Shown in pieces: positions 17,301 to 24,932 of a stretch of DNA of 64,000 nucleotides (within the stretch, counting starts at the first letter, position 1; each line of letters opens with the position of its first letter). Location: assembly GCF_003635165.1 (NCBI RefSeq), contig NZ_ML058599.1:124001-188000 (forward strand), in the 5' to 3' direction. The DNA comes from Burkholderia sp. Nafp2/4-1b. GTDB lineage: Bacteria; Pseudomonadota; Gammaproteobacteria; Burkholderiales; Burkholderiaceae. Under the pieces are notes generated by a model. It saw only the letters and a program-made list of their open reading frames with translations. It did no database searches and was not told the origin of the DNA. The position numbers and the translations under genes were made by a program.

Positions 17301-18593
17301 ATGCAATCTGCCGTCGTCGGCGCGGTGCGGGCCGCCGCCAGTCGCTACCGCTGGACCGTCTGTGCGCTGCTGTTCTTCGCGACCGTCATCAACTACATGG
17401 ATCGACAGATCCTCGGCCTGCTCGCGCCGATGCTCCAGCACGACATCGGCTGGAGCCAGGTGCAGTATGGACGGATCGTGATGGCGTTTTCCGCGTTCTA
17501 TGCGATCGGCCTGCTCGGCTTCGGGCGCATCGTCGACTGGCTCGGCACGCGCATCTCGTACGCGGTCGCGATGCTGGTGTGGAGCATCGCCGCGATGCTG
17601 CACGCGGCGGTGGGCTCGGTGATGGGCTTCGCGGCCGTGCGTGCGCTGCTCGGGATCGGCGAGGGCGGCAACTTCCCGGCCGCGATCAAGACGACGGCCG
17701 AATGGTTTCCGCGCCGCGAACGCGCGCTCGCGACGGGCATCTTCAACTCGGGCGCGAACATCGGCGCGGTGTTCGCGCCGGCGATCATCCCGGCGATCGC
17801 GGTGGCCTACGGCTGGCGCGCGGCGTTCGTGATCATCGGCGCGATCGGCCTCGTGTGGCTGGTCGTGTGGCTGGTGATGTATCGCACGGCCGACACGCGG
17901 GCACTCGCCGCGGAATACAACGAGCCGCGCGACGAGGTCGAAGCGCTCGACGCGGCGAACGCGGACGCCGGCGCGCCGCGCTGGGGCGAATTGATGCGCA
18001 AGCGCGAAACGTGGGCGTTCCTGATCGGCAAGTTCCTGACGGACCCGGTGTGGTGGTTCTACCTGTTCTGGCTGCCGAAGTGGCTGAACGAGTCGCGCGG
18101 GATGGACATGCAGCATATCGGCCTGCCGCTCGTGTGCATCTATGCGCTGACGACGGTCGGCAGCATCGGCGGCGGCTGGCTGTCGTCGGCGCTGCTGCGC
18201 GCGGGCTGGAGCGTGAACGGCGCACGCAAGACGGCGATGCTGATCTGCGCGTGCTGCGTGCTGCCGATCGCGTTCGTGTCGCAGGTGCAGAGCCTGTGGA
18301 TCGCGGTGCTGATCGTCGGCCTCGCCGCCGCCGCGCACCAGGGCTGGTCGGCAAACCTGTTCACGACGGCGTCCGACCTGTTCCCGCGCCGCGCGGTCGC
18401 GTCGGTGGTCGGGATCGGCGGGATGGCCGGCTCGATCGGCGGCGTGCTGTTCTCGGAAGTGGTCGGCCAGGTGCTGCAACGCACGGGTCACTACTGGGTG
18501 CTGTTCGCGATCGGCGCACTGGCGTACCTGCTCGCGCTGGCGGTGATGCACGTGCTCACGCCGAAGATGAAGCCGGCGAAACTCGACGCGTAA
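17301..18593 (+). CDS. MFS transporter, anion:cation symporter family (hexuronate, ExuT-like)
   Basis: 430-aa inner-membrane carrier with 12 predicted helices. The N-terminal signature RWTVCALLFFATVINYMDRQ and the motif GFGRIVDWLGTR between helices 2 and 3, then RALLGIGEGGNFPAAIKTTAEWFP (split at ~114-137) are typical of ACS-family ExuT/GudP/GarP transporters. Galacturonate/glucuronate as substrate is inferred from the linked uronate dehydrogenase and shared operator. Followed by a strong terminator. Confidence 0.87.
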   Translation: MQSAVVGAVRAAASRYRWTVCALLFFATVINYMDRQILGLLAPMLQHDIGWSQVQYGRIVMAFSAFYAIGLLGFGRIVDWLGTRISYAVAMLVWSIAAMLHAAVGSVMGFAAVRALLGIGEGGNFPAAIKTTAEWFPRRERALATGIFNSGANIGAVFAPAIIPAIAVAYGWRAAFVIIGAIGLVWLVVWLVMYRTADTRALAAEYNEPRDEVEALDAANADAGAPRWGELMRKRETWAFLIGKFLTDPVWWFYLFWLPKWLNESRGMDMQHIGLPLVCIYALTTVGSIGGGWLSSALLRAGWSVNGARKTAMLICACCVLPIAFVSQVQSLWIAVLIVGLAAAAHQGWSANLFTTASDLFPRRAVASVVGIGGMAGSIGGVLFSEVVGQVLQRTGHYWVLFAIGALAYLLALAVMHVLTPKMKPAKLDA

Positions 18594-18611
18594 GCGCTGC
18601 CGGCAAACGAA

Positions 18612-18643
18612 CGCGCCGCCTGAACGAAGGCGGCGCGTTTTTT
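18612..18643 (+). terminator. Rho-independent terminator after MFS gene
   Basis: Nine-base GC stem CGCGCCGCC (18612-18620) / GGCGGCGCG (18629-18637) with an 8-base loop and six T residues. It separates the MFS gene from the convergent LacI gene. Confidence 0.92.
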
Positions 18644-18712
18644 ATTTGCAACGCAGGGCAGCGGTGCTGATTCGTTGGCGGGTGTGGGCGATGGGCGCGC
18701 GCGTCGCCCGGC

Positions 18713-19705
18713 TCAACTCGCCGCGGCCGTCGACGCCCGCATGATCAGCCGCGGCTCGAACGTCGAATAGCTCGCATCTTCGCGTCCGGCGAGCGCGTCG
18801 ATGAGCTTCTGCATCGCGAGCTCGCCCATGTTTTCGCTCTGGATGTCGACGGTGGTCAGCGCGGGCGCCGCGTATTCGCCGTACGGCACGTTGTCGATGC
18901 CGGCGACGGACACGTCCTGCGGTAGCCGGAACCCGAGCGACGCGGCTTCCTTCATGAAGCCGAGCGCGATCAGGTCGTTGTAGCAGATCACGGCCTGCGG
19001 GCGCTGCGGCCCGAGCATCACGCGCGAGCACGCGCGTTCGCCGGCTTCGGCGGTCGGCGCATGCGCGTCATGCACGTCGAGCGTGAGCCCGGCTTCGGCG
19101 AGGCAGTCGCGCGCGCCCTGGATCCGTTCGTCGTTCACGCGCGCGGGCCCGAAGCCGAGATACGCGATGCGCGTATGGCCGAGGTTGAGCAGGTGACGCG
19201 CGAGCATGTAGGTGGCGAGCCGGTTGTCGATGCCGACGCTCGGAATCGGCAGGCCGGGGCTGCGTCGCAGCAGCACGAGCGGCTTGTGCAGGTCGAGCAT
19301 CCAGCCGGCTTCCTCGGCGGGCATCCGCGTGCTGACGATCAGCCCGTCGACGCGCTGCGCGAGCGCCTCGATCAGCGAGCGTTCGCGCGCCTGGCTCTCT
19401 TCGGTATCGACCAGCAGCAGCGTGTAGTCGTGCTGGAGCGCGACGCGGTTCGCGCCTTTGACGATGTTCGTGAAGTACGGATTGCTGATGTCGAGGATCA
19501 CGAGGCCGATCGTGCGTGTGCGCCCGGTGATCATCGAGCGCGCGAGCGGGTTCGATCGATAGCCGAGCCGCTCGATCGCTTCCTTGAGCCGCGCTTCGAC
19601 GGCCGGCGAAAAGCGCTGCGTGCCGTTCACGTACTTGGACACCGTCGCGACCGACACACCGGCTTCCGCGGCAACATCGCGGATCGTCGGGGAAACTTTT
19701 TTCAT
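18713..19705 (-). CDS. LacI-family transcriptional regulator (hexuronate regulon)
   Basis: 330 aa. N-terminal HTH and hinge (TIRDVAAEAGVSVATVSKYV, residues 7-26; hinge NPLARSMITGRT) followed by a periplasmic-binding-protein-type effector domain (IGLVILDISNPYFTNIVKG, DGLIVSTRMP, VGIDNRLATYMLARHLLNLGH, AVICYNDLIALGFMKEA). Lies between the transporter and the uronate dehydrogenase, both of which have the same AACGTTTTCC operator upstream. Probably a repressor released by galacturonate/glucuronate or a pathway intermediate. A weaker site near its own start (19711-19728) suggests autoregulation. Confidence 0.92.
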   Translation of the reverse strand: MKKVSPTIRDVAAEAGVSVATVSKYVNGTQRFSPAVEARLKEAIERLGYRSNPLARSMITGRTRTIGLVILDISNPYFTNIVKGANRVALQHDYTLLLVDTEESQARERSLIEALAQRVDGLIVSTRMPAEEAGWMLDLHKPLVLLRRSPGLPIPSVGIDNRLATYMLARHLLNLGHTRIAYLGFGPARVNDERIQGARDCLAEAGLTLDVHDAHAPTAEAGERACSRVMLGPQRPQAVICYNDLIALGFMKEAASLGFRLPQDVSVAGIDNVPYGEYAAPALTTVDIQSENMGELAMQKLIDALAGREDASYSTFEPRLIMRASTAAAS

Positions 19706-19710
19706 CGGAA

Positions 19711-19728
19711 GGGTAACGTTTTCGTTAG
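19711..19728 (-). promoter_or_regulatory. Degenerate LacI-type operator at regulator promoter
   Basis: GGGTAACGTTTTCGTTAG contains the AACGTTTTC core of the neighbouring operators as an imperfect palindrome, six bases upstream of the regulator's start codon. Likely a weak autoregulatory site. Confidence 0.45.
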
Positions 19729-19844
19729 CTTACGCCGGATTGTGGCAGAAAAAGCCGGCATCCGGCCACTGGGCCATATCGGGAAAGTGCGGATGGCCGC
19801 AATGGGGTACGGCCATTGACGTGCGGCTTTTGTCCCGCGTATAG

Positions 19845-19862
19845 TTGGAAAACGTTTTCCAA
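19845..19862 (+). promoter_or_regulatory. LacI-family operator O3, perfect palindrome
   Basis: TTGGAAAACGTTTTCCAA, an 18-bp perfect inverted repeat with the central CpG usual for LacI-family operators, 51 bp upstream of the uronate dehydrogenase start and in the divergent promoter with the regulator. Confidence 0.88.
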
Positions 19863-19912
19863 TTTTCGGGATCTTTCGGTAACCCCACGACAGATGCAAG
19901 GAGATTTATCCG

Positions 19913-20749
19913 ATGAACGCCACATCCACCGGTGCACGCAAGCCGTTCGGGCGCCTGCTGCTGACCGGCGCGGCCGGCAACCTCGGCCGCCAGCTGCGCG
20001 GCGCGCTGGCGAACTGGGCCGATGTCGTGCGCGTGAGCGACATCGCCGCGCTGGACGACGCGGCCCCGCACGAAGAAACCCGCGTCGTCGATCTCGCCGA
20101 CCGGCCGGCGGTGATGGACCTCGTCGACGGCGTCGACGCGATCGTCCACCTCGGCGGCATTTCGGTCGATGCGCCGTTCGACGATCTCGTCGATGCGAAC
20201 ATCACCGGCACGTACAACCTGTACGAAGCCGCGCGCAAGCATGGCGTGAAGCGGGTCGTGTTCGCGAGTTCGAACCATGCGATCGGCTTCCATCCGGTGA
20301 CGGAAGTGCTCGATGCGGATGCGCCGCTGCGTCCGGACAGCCTGTACGGCGTGACGAAATGTTTCGGCGAATCGCTGTCGCGCTACTACTTCGACCGCTT
20401 CGGGATCGAGACGGTGTGCCTGCGGATCGGCTCGTCGTTCGAAGTCCCGAAGAATCCACGCATGCTGGTCACGTACCTCAGCTATCGCGACTTCATCGAA
20501 CTCGTGCGGTGCTCGCTGCTGACGAACCGGGTCGGGCACGCGATCGTCTACGGCGCGTCGGACAATCCGGTGAAGTGGTGGGACAACACGAAGGCGGGCT
20601 TCCTCGGCTTCCGGCCGCAGGACAGCTCCGAGCAGTTCGCCGGGCTGTTTCCGGTGACGGCGCCGACCGCCGACTACGACGATCCGACGCAGCGCTACCA
20701 GGGCGGCGGTTTCGTCGTCGGCGAGCCGCTGGAGCGCAACGCGAAGTAA
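19913..20749 (+). CDS. udh: Uronate dehydrogenase (NAD-dependent SDR)
   Basis: 278 aa, extended short-chain dehydrogenase. Oxidises D-galacturonate/D-glucuronate to the aldarolactone, the first step of the oxidative hexuronate pathway. Rossmann motif LLTGAAGNLGRQL (Gly19, Gly22, Gly25), Asp43 for NAD selectivity (VSDIAAL), the catalytic Tyr145/Lys149 pair in DSLYGVTKC, and the family's FGESLSRYY. Length and motif context fit Udh of Pseudomonas/Agrobacterium. ATG 19913 follows AAGGAG. Regulated from the palindrome at 19845 with the transporter as partner. A generic NAD-epimerase is the weaker alternative. Confidence 0.88.
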   Translation: MNATSTGARKPFGRLLLTGAAGNLGRQLRGALANWADVVRVSDIAALDDAAPHEETRVVDLADRPAVMDLVDGVDAIVHLGGISVDAPFDDLVDANITGTYNLYEAARKHGVKRVVFASSNHAIGFHPVTEVLDADAPLRPDSLYGVTKCFGESLSRYYFDRFGIETVCLRIGSSFEVPKNPRMLVTYLSYRDFIELVRCSLLTNRVGHAIVYGASDNPVKWWDNTKAGFLGFRPQDSSEQFAGLFPVTAPTADYDDPTQRYQGGGFVVGEPLERNAK

Positions 20750-20783
20750 GCGCAAGCGTGGCCCGCGCGGCAGGCATCGGCGA

Positions 20784-21104
20784 TCAGCGCAGGATGTCCG
20801 TCGCCTTGTGCCGTTCGTCCACGCCGTCGAGCAGGATCAACGGGCCGCTCGCGTGCCGCGCGCGCAGCGGCTGAATCTGCCGGTACGCATCCGATTCGTA
20901 CCACGCGCGTGCCGTCGCGAGATCGGGAAACGCGATCGCGATCAGGTCGCCGCGCCACACGCCTTCGCGCACGTCGGGCCGCGCGCCGTGAATGATGAAA
21001 TGGCCGTCGAACGGTGCGAGCGTGCCGTCGATGCGTTCGAGGTATTCGACGATGTCGTCGCACATTTCGACGTCGTGCAGGTGGGCGATGGCGTAGGCGG
21101 TCAT
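20784..21104 (-). CDS. DUF1330-family protein
   Basis: 106-aa ferredoxin-fold (dimeric alpha/beta barrel) protein: MTAYAIAHLHDVEM start, YLERIDGTLAPFDGHFIIHG, and the FPDLATARAWYESDAYRQIQPLR helix (split at ~70-92). The conserved Trp/Tyr-x-S-x-x-Y and the final LILLDGVD are typical of DUF1330. No enzymatic function is established. The true start is ATG 21104; the much longer open frame upstream crosses low-complexity sequence and has no ribosome site. Tail-to-tail with uronate dehydrogenase. Confidence 0.85.
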   Translation of the reverse strand: MTAYAIAHLHDVEMCDDIVEYLERIDGTLAPFDGHFIIHGARPDVREGVWRGDLIAIAFPDLATARAWYESDAYRQIQPLRARHASGPLILLDGVDERHKATDILR

Positions 21105-21439
21105 GGTGGGCTCCAGGGTGTCGACGCGATGTGTTGATCGGTGAAGCCATGATCGGCGCGCGGGCGGCGCGCGTCGATTACCTGTGACGTAAGCAGATTG
21201 ACGAGGCCGTGCGCAATGCCGGCCGCGCGCGGTGGCTCGATGGCAGGCGCCCATGCCGCGCGTTGCGGGCGCGAGCGCGAGCGCGGACGCGGACCGGACC
21301 TGTACCTGTACCTGCATCTGGACCGGACCCGGACCCGGCCCCCTACGTGCACGCGCACGTGCACCGCACGTGCACCGCACCCGCACCCGCACCCGCACCC
21401 GCACCCGCACCCGCACCCGCACCCGCACCCGCAATACGC
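21105..21439. other. Low-complexity intergenic region
   Basis: 335 bp between the DUF1330 start and the MerR gene's end. It contains cytosine-rich degenerate repeats (ACCTGTACCTG, GGACCCGG units, ~21295-21345) and the perfect CCGCAC hexamer array at 21375-21433. Long open frames seen on both strands here come from the repeats, not from genes. Confidence 0.7.
21375..21433. repeat. Hexanucleotide tandem repeat (CCGCAC)x9
   Basis: Nine perfect copies of CCGCAC from 21375 to 21428 plus a partial CCGCA. It starts seven bases beyond the MerR-type gene's stop codon (minus strand) and is likely length-variable. On the minus strand one frame reads alternating Ala-Gly. Confidence 0.95.
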
Positions 21440-21919
21440 TCACGCGCGCTTGCGGATCGGCCGCGGCCGCGGCCGCGGTACTTGCACCGGCGCAGGCGCC
21501 GGCACCACGTCCCCCGTTTCCTGGCACAGCCTGTCGAGCATGCGTTGCGCGGCGCCAGCGCAATCCTCGCCGGCGGGCTTGTTGGCAATCTCGTCGATCA
21601 GCACTTCCAGGTGTCGCCGGTTCTGCGCGAGCCGCTGTTCGAGCAGCGCGATTTCGTCGACCTTGTGCCGCAGCGCGACCAGCAGTTCGTCGTGCGGCCA
21701 CGCGCCGAGATCGGGCGGCAGCACCGCGCGGATCTCGTCGAGCGCGAAGCCCGCGCATTGCGCGCGATCGATGATCGCGAGCCGCGTCAGCGCTTCCGGC
21801 CCGTATTCCCGATAACCGTTCGCCTGACGGCGCGCCGGTTCGAGCAGGCCGCTTGCTTCGTAGAACCGGATCCGCGACGCCGCGATGCCGCTGGCGCGCG
21901 CCAACTCGCCGATTTTCAT
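21440..21919 (-). CDS. MerR-family transcriptional regulator
   Basis: 159 aa. N-terminal winged helix (MKIGELARASGIAASRIRFY, ASGLLEPARRQANGYREYGPEA) and a long coiled-coil dimerisation helix (~75-115). A single pair of later cysteines (residues ~119 and ~131) could sense redox or thiol-reactive compounds. The tail is Pro/Arg/Val-rich (VPAPAPVQVPRPRPRP) and abuts a hexanucleotide array. Divergent from an ene-reductase with a MerR-type 19-bp-spaced promoter in between, so it likely controls that enzyme, as in other MerR/old-yellow-enzyme pairs. Confidence 0.88.
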   Translation of the reverse strand: MKIGELARASGIAASRIRFYEASGLLEPARRQANGYREYGPEALTRLAIIDRAQCAGFALDEIRAVLPPDLGAWPHDELLVALRHKVDEIALLEQRLAQNRRHLEVLIDEIANKPAGEDCAGAAQRMLDRLCQETGDVVPAPAPVQVPRPRPRPIRKRA

Positions 21920-21937
21920 TTTGAGCTCCTCAGGGGC

Positions 21938-21968
21938 TTGACCTTGAAGTTGACTTTAAAGTTATGGT
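21938..21968 (+). promoter_or_regulatory. MerR-type promoter (TTGACC-N19-TATGGT)
   Basis: A -35 box TTGACC (21938-21943) and -10-like TATGGT (21963-21968) are separated by 19 bp containing an imperfect inverted repeat (CTTGAAGT...ACTTTAAAG). The overlong spacer with a dyad is diagnostic of MerR-family control. Reads toward the ene-reductase gene. Confidence 0.75.
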
Positions 21969-21999
21969 TGGGCATCGTCAATCGAGGATGTCCACCACC

Positions 22000-23235
22000 A
22001 TGAACCTGTTTGCGCACCTCCCACTGCCCAATGGCGCGGTGATCCCGAACCGGCTTGCGAAGGCCGCGATGGAAGAGAACATGGCCGATGCGGATCACGC
22101 GCCGTCCGACGCGTTGCTGCGCCTGTACCAGGCGTGGGCCGACGGCGGGGTCGGCCTGATCCTGACCGGCAACGTGATGGTGGACGGTCGCGCGATGACG
22201 GGGCCGAACGGCGTCGTGCTCGACGGCGACGCCCATCTCGGACGCTTCCGGCGCTGGGCGCAGGTCGCGCGGGCGCGCGGCGCGCACGTGTGGATGCAGA
22301 TCAACCATCCGGGGCGCCAGATGCAGGCGGCGCTCGGCCAGACGACGCTCGCGCCGTCGGCCGTGCCGCTCGCGCTCGGCGCGATGTCGAAGCAGTTCCC
22401 GGTGCCGAAGGAGATGACGGAAGCCGACATCGCCGACGTGCGGCAGCGCTTCGTGCGCGCCGCGCAGCTCGCCGAACTGAGCGGCTTCACCGGCGTGCAG
22501 ATCCACGCGGCGCACGGTTACTTGCTGAGCCAGTTCCTGTCGCCGCTGACCAACCGCCGGCAGGACGCATGGGGCGGCAGCATCGAGCATCGCGCGAAGC
22601 TGCTGCTCGACATCGTGCGCGACGTGCGCGCGACGGTATCGCCCGCATTCGTCGTATCGGTCAAGCTGAATTCGGCCGATTTCCAGCGCGGCGGCTTCAG
22701 CGCGGACGATGCGAAGCGTGTCGTCGAATTGCTGAACCCGCTCGGCGTCGATCTCGTCGAATTGTCGGGCGGCAGCTACGAAGTGCCGGCGATGCAGGGC
22801 GAGGCGCGCGACGGACGCACGCTGGCGCGCGAAGCGTACTTCCTCGAATTCGCGCGGGACATCACGGCTGTCGCCGCGATGCCGCTGATGGTCACCGGCG
22901 GGATCCGGCGTCGCGCGGTGGCCGAGCAGGTGGTCGCGAGCGGCGTGGCGATGGTCGGCATCGCGACCGCGCTGTCGATCGATCCGAATCTGCCGCGCGA
23001 CTGGCAGGCCGGCAAGGACAGCGCGCCGGCACTGCAGCCGATCCGGTGGAAGAACAAGACGCTGGGCGCGCTCGCGAACATGGCCGTCGTGAAGTTTCAG
23101 CTCGCGCGCCTGAGCGTCGGGCGGCGCACGCATCCGGGTGTGTCGCCGTTGCGCGCGCTGGTGTCGCAGCAGATGGCCGCGCAGTGCCAGACGCGGCGTT
23201 ACCGGAAGTGGATGGCGGGGCGGGCGGTGCGCTAG
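22000..23235 (+). CDS. NADH:flavin oxidoreductase / ene-reductase (old yellow enzyme family)
   Basis: 411-aa FMN-dependent TIM barrel. Seen: LPNGAVIPNRLAKAAMEE at the start, GLILTGNVMVD, the substrate/flavin motif WMQINHPGRQ, HAAHGYLLSQFLSPLTNRR (the HxxH pair), WGGSIEHRAKL, and the FMN-phosphate loop MVTGGIRRR. It lacks the C-terminal Fe-S and NAD domains of dienoyl-CoA reductases. The family reduces activated C=C bonds in electrophilic enones. Start 22000 is preferred over 21964 and 21988, which lie within the promoter or overlap GAGGA. Controlled by the divergent MerR regulator. Confidence 0.88.
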   Translation: MNLFAHLPLPNGAVIPNRLAKAAMEENMADADHAPSDALLRLYQAWADGGVGLILTGNVMVDGRAMTGPNGVVLDGDAHLGRFRRWAQVARARGAHVWMQINHPGRQMQAALGQTTLAPSAVPLALGAMSKQFPVPKEMTEADIADVRQRFVRAAQLAELSGFTGVQIHAAHGYLLSQFLSPLTNRRQDAWGGSIEHRAKLLLDIVRDVRATVSPAFVVSVKLNSADFQRGGFSADDAKRVVELLNPLGVDLVELSGGSYEVPAMQGEARDGRTLAREAYFLEFARDITAVAAMPLMVTGGIRRRAVAEQVVASGVAMVGIATALSIDPNLPRDWQAGKDSAPALQPIRWKNKTLGALANMAVVKFQLARLSVGRRTHPGVSPLRALVSQQMAAQCQTRRYRKWMAGRAVR

Positions 23236-23271
23236 TCGGGAAGGCCGCGCGTGGCGCGGCCTGCTGCCGGC

Positions 23272-23595
23272 TCAGACCGGATACGCGTCGTCGACCTTCA
23301 GGTTCGCGAGCCGGAACAGCGTGCGCAGCGTTTGCGGATGAATGTCGCGGCGCGCGGCGAGCGACGTCAGCATGAAGTCGAGGACCTTCGCGTAGCGCAG
23401 CAGCACGAGACAGCGTGCGAGGTCCGCGTTGCCGCCGCGCATGCCTTCGGCGAAGTGGACCATCTGGGTCGACAGCGAGCGCGCCATCTCCAGCTCCATC
23501 TGCTGTTTTTCCGTCCATTCCGGCTGCGGCTGTTCGAGCAGCTTCGCGAGGAAGTTCTGGAACGACGTATCGGACGAGTTGGGCAGCGCATTCAT
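23272..23595 (-). CDS. Hypothetical protein (107 aa)
   Basis: Not recognised. All-helical, soluble composition: SFQNFLAKLLEQPQPEWTEK, then a Gln/Met-rich helix and LARCLVLLRYAKVLDFMLTSL, ending DIHPQTLRTLFRLANLKVDDAYPV. No signal, one Cys. Codon usage matches the neighbours, and a start codon with upstream GAGG-like bases exists at 23595, so it is probably a real gene. Convergent with the ene-reductase. Confidence 0.6.
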   Translation of the reverse strand: MNALPNSSDTSFQNFLAKLLEQPQPEWTEKQQMELEMARSLSTQMVHFAEGMRGGNADLARCLVLLRYAKVLDFMLTSLAARRDIHPQTLRTLFRLANLKVDDAYPV

Positions 23596-24205
23596 GACGA
23601 GCCTCGTTGCTTGCGCGGATCATCCGGGCGTATCCGTTGGACGGGCCCGATCCGGGTTCATGTCCGCGCCGATCGGCGGCGCGGCTGTCACTGCAATGCG
23701 AATGCAGTTTTCGTACCAGCGTCGCGATCCGATCGTCGAGCAAGATTGACGCGGCGCACGGCAGCGGTCATCCGGTCCCGCCGATACTGGCTTGCACGGA
23801 AAATCGAGGGCGGCGTCCATACGCCGCGCACGGTCGCGCTCAACTGCCACGCAGGCCCCCGACGGATGAAATGCTTCAGCGATGTAACGTAACGCCGGAT
23901 TAAAAGCGGCGGCGTGTTTCGATCGACGCAGCGCCGGAAGGCCGCGGCGCAGCGGTGTCGGCGTGCCGTCGGCCTCCGGGCGGTGGCATGAGGTGCGCCG
24001 CGACGACATTTGTCTCACGCACGAAGGCCTGCCCGATGCGCCGGATGTTTCATATCCGAGACGTTTCGTGCGCGGCGATTCCGATGCATGCGCAACGTAT
24101 GCCACGGGCGCGATCCAACTGGCCCAGCGAATACCGGGACAATTGTCCATGGGCACCCGCGCCGTGTTTGCGAACAATCTCCGCATCATTCCCGCGAGGT
24201 TCGAC
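23596..24205. other. Intergenic region, no supported gene
   Basis: 610 bp between the 107-aa gene (minus) and the LysE-type exporter (plus). Open frames run across it on both strands but have Cys/Arg/Pro-rich shadow-like composition and no ribosome site. It presumably holds both promoters. Confidence 0.5.
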
Positions 24206-24838
24206 ATGAGCGTCCACGCCTTCTTCTCGGCCAACCTTCTGCTGGCCTACACGGCCTACTTCGTCGGTACGGCGAGCCCCGGCCCGAGCAATCTCGCGAT
24301 CATGTCCGTTGCCGCGAACCATGGCCGCAAGGCGGCGCTCGTGTTCGCGCTCGGCGTGATCTCGGGCTCGATGTTCTGGGCGACGGTGGCCGCGCTGGGC
24401 GTGTCGGCGGCGTTGCTCGCGTGGTCGAAACTGCTGGTCGCGATCAAGCTGTTCGGCGGCGCGTATCTGCTGTGGCTCGCGTTCAAGTCGGGCCGCACCG
24501 CGTGGTCGGCGAAGCCGGCCGCTACGCAGAACACGGCGTCCGAGCAACGGCTGTCGCGTTTCTATGCACGCGGCGCGATGCTGCACCTGACGAATCCGAA
24601 AGCCATCCTGGTGTGGGTGTCGATCGTCGCGCTGTCGTCGAACGGCGCGAGTGCGGCGCATGGCGCCGTCGTGCCGGGCTGCCTTGCGATCGGCTGCGTG
24701 GTGTTCGGCGGCTATGCGCTGGTGTTCTCGACGGATCGCGCGCGCCGGCTGTACGTGCGCGGCCGGCGCGCGATGGACGCGTGTCTCGCGATCGTGTTCG
24801 GTGTGGCGGGGATCCGGTTGCTGGCGTCGAACGTGTGA
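24206..24838 (+). CDS. LysE/RhtB-family amino-acid exporter
   Basis: 210-aa inner-membrane protein with five to six hydrophobic segments. Family motif near the start: FVGTASPGPSNLAIMSVAANHGRKAAL (G-x-S-P-G-P core, ~20-45), then ALGVISGSMFWATVAALG and FKLFGGAYLLWLA-like FGGAYLLWLAFKSGR; a C-terminal helix GVAGIRLLASNV. Exports neutral or basic amino acids; substrate unknown. Start 24206 gives the family's normal N-terminus, though the upstream ribosome site (CGAGG) is modest and the frame stays open upstream. Confidence 0.87.
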   Translation: MSVHAFFSANLLLAYTAYFVGTASPGPSNLAIMSVAANHGRKAALVFALGVISGSMFWATVAALGVSAALLAWSKLLVAIKLFGGAYLLWLAFKSGRTAWSAKPAATQNTASEQRLSRFYARGAMLHLTNPKAILVWVSIVALSSNGASAAHGAVVPGCLAIGCVVFGGYALVFSTDRARRLYVRGRRAMDACLAIVFGVAGIRLLASNV

Positions 24839-24866
24839 ACGGGCCACCCGTGCTGCTCTGAACAAG

Positions 24867-24896
24867 CGATCCGCCACGCGAACACGCGGCGGATCG
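24867..24896. terminator. Possible terminator between exporter and aldehyde dehydrogenase
   Basis: CGATCCGCC (24867-24875) and GGCGGATCG (24888-24896) form a nine-base stem between two convergent genes, with only a weak T-run after it. Confidence 0.5.
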
Positions 24897-24932
24897 TTCA
24901 TCGCAGCGCCGTTGCTGCTGCGCGTCAGTGCT

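Noticed and set aside
20784-21758. 324-codon minus-strand frame covering the DUF1330 gene and the repeats
   Set aside because: Only the last 106 codons are a recognisable protein; the rest is translation of C-rich repeats.
21198-22003. Plus-strand frames through the CCGCAC array (Pro-Ala or His-Pro repeats)
   Set aside because: Coding appearance is created by the hexanucleotide repeat; overlaps the real MerR gene on the other strand.
23620-24234. 204-codon minus-strand frame in the gap before the LysE exporter
   Set aside because: Composition (Arg/Cys/Pro/Ser-rich) looks like a shadow; no domain and no ribosome site.
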